Positions 1-5,739 of a stretch of DNA of 12,671 nt are shown piece by piece. The DNA lies in assembly GCA_049316905.1 (NCBI GenBank), contig JBMOJH010000100.1:1-12671 (forward strand), written 5' to 3'. A program made the position numbers and the translations under genes. Below the pieces are notes generated by a model that saw only the letters and a list, made by a program, of their open reading frames with translations, did not search any database and was not told the DNA's origin. Positions within the stretch are counted from its first letter, which is position 1. Each line of letters starts with the position of its first letter. This DNA comes from CAIPVR01 sp049316905 (GTDB lineage: Bacteria > Actinomycetota > Acidimicrobiia > Acidimicrobiales > Microtrichaceae).

Positions 1-10
1 TGGCGTCGGA

Positions 11-34
11 CACAGCCGCACGATACGGGCTGTG
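11..34. terminator. Small hairpin, possible terminator
   Basis: The inverted repeat CACAGCC (11-17) / GGCTGTG (28-34) gives a 7-bp stem with a 10-base loop. No T-run follows on either strand, so a classical intrinsic terminator is not shown. It lies in the short gene-free stretch at the window edge and could end a gene outside the window. Nothing else recognisable was seen in positions 1-72. Confidence 0.25.
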
Positions 35-72
35 CCCCGGCCGCCCCGCGCGTGCCGTCCGGCCGGTTGCGT

Positions 73-142
73 CAGCAGGGTGGGTTCAGCAGGGTGGGTT
101 CAGCAGGGTGGGTTCAGCAGGGTGGGTTCAGCAGGGCGCGGT
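73..142. repeat. 14-bp G-rich tandem repeat, four exact copies plus a decayed fifth
   Basis: The unit CAGCAGGGTGGGTT is repeated exactly at 73-86, 87-100, 101-114 and 115-128. A degenerate fifth copy at 129-142 touches the stop codon of the minus-strand dioxygenase gene. Each unit carries GGGTGGG, so the plus strand has eight G3 tracts with loops of 1 and 7 bases, which matches the usual G-quadruplex pattern. On the minus strand each unit contains TGA. Because 14 is not a multiple of three, successive units place stops in all three frames. Unit length and lack of spacers exclude a CRISPR array. Confidence 0.9.
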
Positions 143-963
143 CAGCGCGGTGGCCACACCTGCGGCGTGGCGTCACCGTCGTGGAGCGGCTCGCCCTCCA
201 CCAGTCCGCGGTGGTGCGCGCTCACCGGCAGCCCGGGCCGGAGGTGCACCCGGGCGTCGTCGCCGCAGTAGCGGACCGACACGGCGCGCCGCCACGTGGT
301 GGTCGAGGTGTTGGGTCCGGCGCCGTGGACCGTGCGGGCGTGGTGCACGGTCAGGTCGCCGGGACCGAGCGTCGGGCACAGCACCGACGGGTCGTCGGGG
401 TCGATCGCAGGCAGGACCTCGCCCTCGGTCCCCGGCAGCGGGTCGTCGGTGACGAACAGGTTCGGTCGGAAGTCGCGTCCCCATTCGTGGGAGCCCCGAA
501 CGAAACGCAGTGAACCCGTTTCCGGGGTGACCTCGTCGAGGGGGCACCAGGTGGTGGCGAGCTGGTCGCCCTCTACCTGGAAGTAGGGCAGGTCGGTGTG
601 GAACTTCGTCTCCTCCCGGGTGCCCGGCGACTTCACGAGGATGCTGTCCTCGTAGAGGAAGAGCAGCTCGGTCCGAAGGAGGGCCGCCACGAGCGAGGGG
701 AGTGGCGAGGCGGTGGCGAAGTCCCGCATGACCGGGTCCACCAACCAGTGGTCGATGCCGCCTCGGAAGCGCCCGGCACCGTCACCCGGGTCGCCGGCCA
801 TCGCAGTGAGGTCGCCGGTGGCGTCGCCCCCGAAGGCCGCGGCGACCGAGGGGGCGAGTGCCGCCACGTCCGCCGGGTCGAGGACGTCCCGCAGCACGAC
901 GACCCCGTCGCGCCAGAAGGTCGTGATCTCGTCGTCGGTGGGCATCCGGCGGGGCCGCTCCAT
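142..963 (-). CDS. Phytanoyl-CoA dioxygenase (PhyH) family Fe(II)/2-oxoglutarate oxygenase
   Basis: This 273-residue protein fits the PhyH family, soluble oxygenases that hydroxylate a substrate using Fe(II), O2 and 2-oxoglutarate. The iron-binding triad is visible: H122 and D124 in KFHTDLPYF, and the distal H213 in HHARTVHGAGPN. R226 or R231 in WRRAVSVRYCGDD is the likely 2-oxoglutarate carboxylate ligand. The N-terminus (ITTFWRDGVVVLRDVLDP) is the usual family opening. The ATG at 961-963 was chosen because a TACCGT -10-like box lies 7 bases upstream, suggesting leaderless translation; an in-frame ATG at 943-945 is the alternative. Substrate cannot be told: the family includes phytanoyl-CoA, ectoine-type and many secondary-metabolite hydroxylases. 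It diverges from the TldE-like pair and stands alone on its strand. The family call is firm, the specific reaction unknown. Confidence 0.9.
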   Translation of the reverse strand: MERPRRMPTDDEITTFWRDGVVVLRDVLDPADVAALAPSVAAAFGGDATGDLTAMAGDPGDGAGRFRGGIDHWLVDPVMRDFATASPLPSLVAALLRTELLFLYEDSILVKSPGTREETKFHTDLPYFQVEGDQLATTWCPLDEVTPETGSLRFVRGSHEWGRDFRPNLFVTDDPLPGTEGEVLPAIDPDDPSVLCPTLGPGDLTVHHARTVHGAGPNTSTTTWRRAVSVRYCGDDARVHLRPGLPVSAHHRGLVEGEPLHDGDATPQVWPPR

Positions 964-970
964 CGGCGGG

Positions 971-976
971 ACGGTA
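971..976 (-). promoter_or_regulatory. Candidate -10 box for a leaderless dioxygenase mRNA
   Basis: On the minus strand TACCGT is followed by 7 bases and then the ATG at 963. This is the spacing expected when transcription starts at the first base of the start codon, as is common in actinobacteria. No Shine-Dalgarno sequence is seen before this ATG. A -35 element would fall near 994-999, inside the inverted repeat at 992-1015. Confidence 0.4.
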
Positions 977-991
977 GTCCGCAGAGGCCCC

Positions 992-1076
992 CGCCACACC
1001 TCGTTCCGTGTGGCGACGACGTGGCGATCGCCGCGCCCCCGCCACACAGAACGGGTGGGGTGGGAGGGGTGTGGCA
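992..1076. promoter_or_regulatory. Cluster of GTGTGGCG inverted repeats between divergent genes (candidate operator)
   Basis: CGCCACAC (992-999) and GTGTGGCG (1008-1015) form a perfect 8-bp dyad with an 8-base spacer. A third copy CGCCACAC (1040-1047) pairs with the second over 14 positions with one mismatch (1002-1015 against 1040-1053). A fourth, 7-of-8 copy GTGTGGCA is at 1069-1076. Orientations alternate. The first dyad covers the place where a -35 box of the dioxygenase promoter would lie, so repressor binding is plausible. The palindrome GGCGATCGCC sits at 1023-1032. No regulator gene is visible in the window. The repeats are seen; the operator role is inference. Confidence 0.45.
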
Positions 1077-1116
1077 GGCTGGGCGACGTGCCCCGGACGC
1101 TGCATCCGACCCACCG

Positions 1117-2466
1117 GTGACGCCGGAGGACGCCCTGGCGGTGGCCGACCGTGTGGTGGCGATGGCCGCGGCGGGCGAGCAGGTCGAGGCGGTCGTCTCG
1201 TGGAGCCGCGACACCGAGGTGCGGGCCTACGACGGTGAGGTCGAGCACTTCGTGTCGGCCGACTCCGCCGGGGTGGGCGTCCGGGTGGTCCGCGACGGCC
1301 GTCAGGGCCTCGCGTGGGCCGGGGTGCTCGACGACGCGGCCCTCGCCGAGTGCCTCGCGGAGGCCCGCGACAACGCGGCCTTCGGCACGCCGGACGAGCA
1401 CGCGGGCCTGGCCGAGCCCGACGGTGTGCCGGTCCCGGACCTGGCGCTGCACGATCCCCGCCTCGCGTCGGTCACCGCCGAGCAGCGCATCGCGCTCGCG
1501 GTCGAGCTCGAACGCCTCGTCCTCGCGGGCGACCCGCGCATGGCCGGGGTGGAGTCCGCGGACTACGCGGACTCGGAATCGGTGGGCGCCATCGCGTCGA
1601 CCACCGGCGTACGGGTGACCGGCGCCGAGACCTCCGCGTTCCTCGGGGCGTGGGCGCTCGCGGGTGACGACGACGGCGCCACGACCGGCTTCGGCTTCTC
1701 GGTGGGTCGCGCCGCGGAGGATCTCGTGCCCGAGCTCGCGGCGGCCGACGCGGTGGCGCGGTGCACCGAGCTCCTCGGCGCGACCAAGGCCCCGAGCGAA
1801 CGGCTCACGGTGGTCCTCGACCCGTACGTGACCTCGCAGGTGGTGGGTGTGCTCGCCGAGCTGCTCGACGGCGAGTCGGTCCTACGCGGCCGGTCCGCCT
1901 TCGCTGGCCGGGTGGGGGAGGTGGTGGCCGCGCCGTCGGTGACCCTGTTCGACGACCCGCTCGACCTGCGCGCCCCCACGGCCTCCGACACGGACGGCGA
2001 GGGCCTGGCCTGCCGCCGGGTCCCGCTGGTCACCGCAGGTCGCCTCGACGGCTTCCTGCACAACGCGTACACGGCGAGGGCGTCGGGCACCCGCTCCACG
2101 GGATCGGCCGACCGGCCCAGCCTCCGCGCCGCGCCGGGGGTGGGTCCCCGCGTGCTCACCCTGGCGCCCGGCACGTCCACGCCGGAGGAGGTGCTCGCCA
2201 CGGTGGGCGACGGCCTGCTCGTCCGTGAGCTGGCGGGCCTGCACTCCGGGGTGAACCCGGTGTCGGGTGACCTGTCGGTGGGAGCGGAGGGCCTCCGCAT
2301 CCGGGGCGGCGAGCTCGCCGAACCGGTGCGCGAGGTCACCATCGCCTCCACGCTCCAGCGCCTGCTGCTCGACGTGGTGGCCGTGGGCGCCGATCTGACC
2401 TTCTTCCCGTGGGAGTCCACCGGCGTCACCCTGGCGGTGGCCGACGTGACGATGTCGGGGACCTGA
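1117..2466 (+). CDS. PmbA/TldE-like protein (metalloprotease-related), paralogue A
   Basis: This 449-residue protein belongs to the TldD/PmbA (TldE) superfamily. TldE is normally the non-catalytic half of the TldD-TldE heterodimer, which degrades unfolded peptides and matures peptides such as microcins and the CcdA antitoxin. Family landmarks are the N-terminal region DTEVRAYDGEVEHF, FLHNAYTA..GT.STGSA (from about residue 313) and GLHSGVNPVSGDLSVGAEGL (374-393). The HExxxH zinc motif of TldD is absent, so it is TldE-type. It clearly matches its downstream neighbour along the whole length. The GTG at 1117 gives a length (449) close to the neighbour's 446 residues, but no ribosome site precedes it. 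A GTG at 1141 has GGAGGA 10 bases upstream and is the alternative. Only 21 bases separate it from the next gene, so an operon is likely. Confidence 0.88.
   Translation: MTPEDALAVADRVVAMAAAGEQVEAVVSWSRDTEVRAYDGEVEHFVSADSAGVGVRVVRDGRQGLAWAGVLDDAALAECLAEARDNAAFGTPDEHAGLAEPDGVPVPDLALHDPRLASVTAEQRIALAVELERLVLAGDPRMAGVESADYADSESVGAIASTTGVRVTGAETSAFLGAWALAGDDDGATTGFGFSVGRAAEDLVPELAAADAVARCTELLGATKAPSERLTVVLDPYVTSQVVGVLAELLDGESVLRGRSAFAGRVGEVVAAPSVTLFDDPLDLRAPTASDTDGEGLACRRVPLVTAGRLDGFLHNAYTARASGTRSTGSADRPSLRAAPGVGPRVLTLAPGTSTPEEVLATVGDGLLVRELAGLHSGVNPVSGDLSVGAEGLRIRGGELAEPVREVTIASTLQRLLLDVVAVGADLTFFPWESTGVTLAVADVTMSGT
1125..1130 (+). promoter_or_regulatory. Shine-Dalgarno-like GGAGGA supporting an alternative start
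   Basis: GGAGGA lies 10 bases before an in-frame GTG at 1141-1143. If used, the first TldE-like protein would be eight residues shorter than the annotated product. Alignment with the neighbouring paralogue favours 1117 slightly, so the start is unresolved. Confidence 0.3.
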
Positions 2467-2487
2467 GATGCGCGGCGGAGGCCCCAC

Positions 2488-3828
2488 GTGAGCGAACTGC
2501 TGGACCTGGCCCGGGGGGTGCGTGACCACGCGGTCGCGGGCGAGGAGGTGGAGGTGGTCGTGGGCCGTTCCACCTCCACGTCGGTCAAGGTCTACGGCGG
2601 CGAGGTCGAGTCGCTCACCTCGGCCGACAACTCCGGCGCGGGGATCCGGGTGCTGCGCGACGGTCGGCAGGGGTTCGCCCACTGCGGGTCGCTCGAACCG
2701 GAGGTGCTCCTCGAGACCCTGGCGGACGCCCGCGACAACTGCGCCTTCGGCGAGCCCGACGAGTTCAACGGCCTGGCCCGGCCCGACGGCGTGGTCCCGA
2801 TCCCCCAGGACAGCTGGTCCGAGTCGGTGGTCGGCTTCGCCGGCGCGGACAAGGTGGCCATGGCCCTCGACCTCGAGCGTCGGGTCCTCGGGATCGACCC
2901 CCGGGTGACCGGGGCGCGCACCACGACCTACGGCGACGGGTGGGGCCACACCGCGATCGCGTCCACGGCCGGCATCGAGGTGGAGGACCGCGGGGCGTCG
3001 TGCTCGGTGAGCACCCAGCCCCTCGCCCGCGACGGCGACGAGACCCAGATCGGCTGGGCGTACGACACCACCCGCGACCCGGCGCTGCTCGATCTCGACG
3101 AGGTTGCCCGGGACGCGGTGGAGCGGGCCACGCGCCTGCTCGGGGCGACGAAACCGCCCTCGGGCCGGCGAACGATCCTCCTCGAGCCACGCCTCGCGCT
3201 CACGCTGCTCGGCATCGTGGCGGGGATGCTGAGCGGGGAGGCGCTCATCAAGGGTCGCACGCCGTTCGCGGACCGGGTCGGGGAGACGATCGCGTCGCCG
3301 CTGCTCACGCTCGTGGACGACCCGACCCGCTCCGAGTCGATCGCCGCGGAGTCGGTCGACGGCGAGGGCCTCGCCTGCCGGCCGAACCCGCTGGTGGCGG
3401 CCGGGGTGCTGCAGGGCTTCCTGCACAACGCCTACACGGCCCGCCGGGCGGGGACCGCCTCGACCGGGTCCGCGGTGCGGGGCACGCGGTCGCTGCCCGG
3501 GGTGGGTGCGCAGCTGCTCGTGATGGAGCCCGGGACACGTCCGTTCGACGAGCTGGTGGCCTCGATCGACGACGGGCTCTACGTGGCCGGCTTCGCCGGG
3601 TTGCACTCCGGGGTGAACCCGGTGTCCGGCGACTTCTCGGTGGGCGCCGACGGGCTGCTCATCCGCGACGGCGCGCTCGCCGAGCCCGTGCGGGAGCTCA
3701 CGATCGCCTCGACGCTCCAGCGCCTGCTCCTCGACATCCGCGAGGTGGGCGGCGACTTCGAGTGGCTGCCGGGTGGCGACGGGGCCTGCTCGCTCGTGAT
3801 CGAGGACGTGGCCGTCTCCGGCTCGTGA
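2488..3828 (+). CDS. PmbA/TldE-like protein (metalloprotease-related), paralogue B
   Basis: This is a 446-residue member of the same TldE/PmbA group as its upstream neighbour. The C-terminal halves share long near-identical runs: DGEGLACR, FLHNAYTAR, STGSA, GLHSGVNPVSGD, AEPVRE and TIASTLQRLLLD. Landmarks are SVKVYGGEVESLTSADNSG near the N-terminus, FLHNAYTARRAGT from residue 311 and GLHSGVNPVSGDFSVGADGL from residue 371. No HExxxH is present, so the active-site zinc motif of TldD is missing here too. The GTG start at 2488 is supported by GGAGG (2477-2481) with a 6-base spacer. It lies 21 bases behind paralogue A and is probably co-transcribed. The pair may work as a heterodimer with each other or with a TldD encoded elsewhere. 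The protein is expected to be cytoplasmic, with no signal peptide or membrane segment. Confidence 0.92.
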   Translation: MSELLDLARGVRDHAVAGEEVEVVVGRSTSTSVKVYGGEVESLTSADNSGAGIRVLRDGRQGFAHCGSLEPEVLLETLADARDNCAFGEPDEFNGLARPDGVVPIPQDSWSESVVGFAGADKVAMALDLERRVLGIDPRVTGARTTTYGDGWGHTAIASTAGIEVEDRGASCSVSTQPLARDGDETQIGWAYDTTRDPALLDLDEVARDAVERATRLLGATKPPSGRRTILLEPRLALTLLGIVAGMLSGEALIKGRTPFADRVGETIASPLLTLVDDPTRSESIAAESVDGEGLACRPNPLVAAGVLQGFLHNAYTARRAGTASTGSAVRGTRSLPGVGAQLLVMEPGTRPFDELVASIDDGLYVAGFAGLHSGVNPVSGDFSVGADGLLIRDGALAEPVRELTIASTLQRLLLDIREVGGDFEWLPGGDGACSLVIEDVAVSGS

Positions 3829-3832
3829 CGGG

Positions 3833-3847
3833 CGCCGCTCAGCGGCG
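3833..3847. terminator. Hairpin between convergent genes
   Basis: CGCCGC (3833-3838) and GCGGCG (3842-3847) form a 6-bp GC stem with loop TCA, and that loop is the stop codon of the minus-strand SAF gene. It sits in the 10-base gap between convergent genes and could act in both directions. There is no T-run, so termination is a guess. Confidence 0.3.
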
Positions 3848-4579
3848 TACCACCAGCGTGACCCCTCCGGTGGCCGCCACCGCGGCGGTCACGACCGCGG
3901 CCGCCTCGTCGACCGCGAGCGTCACCTCGCCGTCGCCGACCTCCAGCACGGTGGCCCGCCGGGCGAGCCGCGGCCAGGACGAGGCCGGGGCGCCCGTCGG
4001 ATCCGCTGCGCCGTCGGACGCGGCGGCCGGATCCGGGTCCGTCGCGCCGGGCCCCGCGGCGGTGGCGACCACGTCCACCCGGTCGCCGGGCGCGACGGGC
4101 GGAGCCGACCCGTCGAGTCGCACCGTCACGCCGGCCGTGCCGGGTGCCAGGGCCGCGGCCAGCGGCCCGCGCCCGGCCGGTGCACCGTCGGCGGCCACGA
4201 GCTCGCGGCGCGCGGGGAGGTCACGTGTTGCGCGCCGTCCCGGCGGAGGGAGCCGGTGCACGGCCCCGTCGGCCACCACCGCGGCGGGCCTCGGTTCCAG
4301 CCGCACCGCACCGTCGAGGACCTCGCCCGCGGCGATCGGGCGGGTGGTGACCACCACCTGCTCCGTGCGGCCCCAGCCGTCGCGCAGGCGTCGGCCGTCG
4401 GATGCGAGGTGGAACACCGTGAGCCCGGTCACGACGGCCAGCGCCGCGGCGCCGACCCGGTGGCGTGCGGCCCGCCGGGCAACGGGGTGGTGACGCAGCG
4501 GCCCCCACGCGGCCGAGATGCGGGCCCACCGGGGACCCAGGCGGTGCAGGACCACGGACTCGCCGCGACGTGGGGCCAC
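3839..4579 (-). CDS. SAF-domain, CpaB/RcpC-like membrane-anchored protein
   Basis: This 246-residue protein has a basic N-terminus (1-42), one hydrophobic segment (about 43-60, VGAAALAVVTGLTVFHLA) and then an extracytoplasmic SAF domain (about 72-135, with VVVTTRPIAAGEVLDG). A CpaB-like second region follows: VTVRLDGSAPPVAPGDRVDVVAT (151-173) and a C-terminal VLEVGDGEVTLAVDEAAAVV segment. Residues 174-205 form an Ala/Pro/Asp-rich linker. In Flp/Tad pilus systems CpaB helps the secretin assemble, but no other pilus gene is here, so the role is open. The start is GTG (4577-4579), preceded by GGGAGGT (4583-4589 on the plus strand) at only 3 bases. It lies 98 bases downstream of map on the same strand and may share its transcript. 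Confidence 0.78.
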   Translation of the reverse strand: MAPRRGESVVLHRLGPRWARISAAWGPLRHHPVARRAARHRVGAAALAVVTGLTVFHLASDGRRLRDGWGRTEQVVVTTRPIAAGEVLDGAVRLEPRPAAVVADGAVHRLPPPGRRATRDLPARRELVAADGAPAGRGPLAAALAPGTAGVTVRLDGSAPPVAPGDRVDVVATAAGPGATDPDPAAASDGAADPTGAPASSWPRLARRATVLEVGDGEVTLAVDEAAAVVTAAVAATGGVTLVVRR

Positions 4580-4677
4580 GGCACCTCCCTCACGGGGCGC
4601 GCGCCATCGGGCGCGTCGGCGGCGGGGGAAGCTCGGGTCGGCCGGGGCCGGCTGGTGGCGGCGGTGCTGTGCCCGGC

Positions 4678-5631
4678 TCAGTCGGCCGGGGTCAGCCCCA
4701 TGCGCTCACCGGCGAAGCGGACCTCGGCGGGAACGCCGTCGCCCGGGACCGTGAGCAGCTCGTGGCCGTCCTCGGTGACCAGCACGGTGTGCTCGAACTG
4801 CGCCGAGCGCTGGAGGTCGCGGGTGACGACCGTCCAGTTGTCCTCCCACATCTCCAGCTTGTGGCTGCCCAGGTTGATCATCGGCTCGATCGTGAAGGTC
4901 ATGCCGGGCAGCAGCACCGTGTCGTTGCGGGGGTCGTAGTAGTGCGGGATCTGCAGCGAAGTGTGGAACTCGTCGCCGATCCCGTGGCCGATGAACTCCC
5001 GCACCACGCTGTGGCCGAGCGGGACCGCCACCGCCTCGATGGCGCGGCCGATCTCGTAGATGCGGGCGCCGGGCCGCACGACCGAGATCCCCGCGTGCAT
5101 CGCCTCGCGGGTGTCCTCCACCAGCTGGGCCGAGCGCTCGTCGACGTCGCCCACCAGGAACGTGCAGGAGGTGTCGCCGTGGACGCCCTCGATGAAGGCG
5201 GTCACGTCGACGTTCACGATGTCGCCGTCGGCCAGCTTCCGTGAGTCGGGGATGCCGTGGCAGATGACCTCGTTGACCGAGGTGCACAACGACTTGGGGT
5301 AGCCCCGGTAGTTGAGGGTGGACGGGTACGCCCCCGCCGCGACCATCGCGTCGTGGCCGATCCGGTCCAGTTCGTCGGTGGTGATGCCGGGCCGGACGTG
5401 GCGACCGACCTCGACGAGGGCCTCGGCGGCCACCCGGCCGGCGATCCGCATGGCCTCGATCTCCGCCTCGGTGCGGATCGCCCGGGCGCCGCGCGATCCG
5501 GGCACGCCGGTGAGCGCGTAGTCGGGCCGGGGGATGCCCGGCGGCACCGTGCGCAGCGGCCCGACGAGGCCGGGCCGCACCGGCGGAGAGGGCGGTGGGG
5601 GAGGTGCGGGGCGACGCTTGCGCTTGGCCAT
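4678..5631 (-). CDS. map: Methionine aminopeptidase, type Ic
   Basis: This enzyme removes the initiator methionine from new proteins in the cytoplasm, using two metal ions. It has 317 residues. All five metal ligands are visible: D142 (VNVDVTAF), D153 (HGDTSCTF), H216 (GHGIGDEFH), E249 (TFTIEPMI) and E280 (QFEHTVLV). The substrate-binding H125 is in CHGIPD. The N-terminal extension (about 1-50) is basic and proline-rich (KRKRRPAPPPPPSPP) and ends in VPPGIPRPDYAL. It resembles the PxxP-containing extension of mycobacterial MetAP1c (MapB), which is thought to aid ribosome docking. The ATG at 5629-5631 is chosen; a TTG nine bases upstream is possible. TACCAT lies 8 bases upstream, with no Shine-Dalgarno, suggesting a leaderless mRNA. 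It diverges from cvnA. Confidence 0.96.
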   Translation of the reverse strand: MAKRKRRPAPPPPPSPPVRPGLVGPLRTVPPGIPRPDYALTGVPGSRGARAIRTEAEIEAMRIAGRVAAEALVEVGRHVRPGITTDELDRIGHDAMVAAGAYPSTLNYRGYPKSLCTSVNEVICHGIPDSRKLADGDIVNVDVTAFIEGVHGDTSCTFLVGDVDERSAQLVEDTREAMHAGISVVRPGARIYEIGRAIEAVAVPLGHSVVREFIGHGIGDEFHTSLQIPHYYDPRNDTVLLPGMTFTIEPMINLGSHKLEMWEDNWTVVTRDLQRSAQFEHTVLVTEDGHELLTVPGDGVPAEVRFAGERMGLTPAD

Positions 5632-5639
5632 CGGGGCCA

Positions 5640-5645
5640 ATGGTA
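5640..5645 (-). promoter_or_regulatory. Candidate -10 box for leaderless map mRNA
   Basis: TACCAT on the minus strand is followed by 8 bases and the ATG at 5631. No ribosome binding site is visible. The spacing fits transcription beginning at or next to the start codon. If real, the upstream TTG start at 5640 is excluded because it would lie in the promoter. Confidence 0.4.
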
Positions 5646-5677
5646 CGCCCCGTGCCCGATCCGGTCGCCTCGGCCGA

Positions 5678-5695
5678 CCGGGCCGCGCGGCCCGG
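5678..5695. promoter_or_regulatory. 18-bp perfect palindrome between map and cvnA
   Basis: CCGGGCCGCGCGGCCCGG is its own reverse complement. It lies 45 bases before cvnA and 47 bases before map. An overlapping dyad, CCGGTCG (5661-5667) / CGACCGG (5675-5681), lies next to it. The pair could be an operator for the divergent promoters or a structured element. GC-rich DNA produces such palindromes more often than average DNA, so function is uncertain. Confidence 0.35.
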
Positions 5696-5739
5696 CCAAT
5701 TGCTCAACCCGGGCGCCGAGGGCGTCGATCCGTCCCGTG

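Noticed and set aside
73..142. CRISPR-like array
   Set aside because: The units are 14 bp and directly adjacent, with no spacers and no cas genes; it is a plain tandem repeat.
1023..1032. HIP1-type GGCGATCGCC palindrome as a cyanobacterial-like signal
   Set aside because: It is a single copy and easily explained by chance in GC-rich DNA; no other copies stood out.
598..1116. Upstream extension of the first TldE-like frame
   Set aside because: It runs antisense through the well-supported dioxygenase gene, has no family similarity and would give an abnormally long protein. A GTG at 1069 was also considered, but GGGAGG is too close to it.
964..1452. Extension of the dioxygenase frame upstream of 963
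   Set aside because: It is opposite the TldE-like coding region, the sequence there is not family-like, and the PhyH domain begins right after the ATG at 963.
1882..3606. Long antisense open frame across both TldE-like genes
   Set aside because: High GC content opens long frames on the opposite strand; the composition is not protein-like and no motif is present.
1117..3828. Calling one of the pair TldD
   Set aside because: HExxxH was looked for in both proteins and is absent; both resemble TldE/PmbA more.
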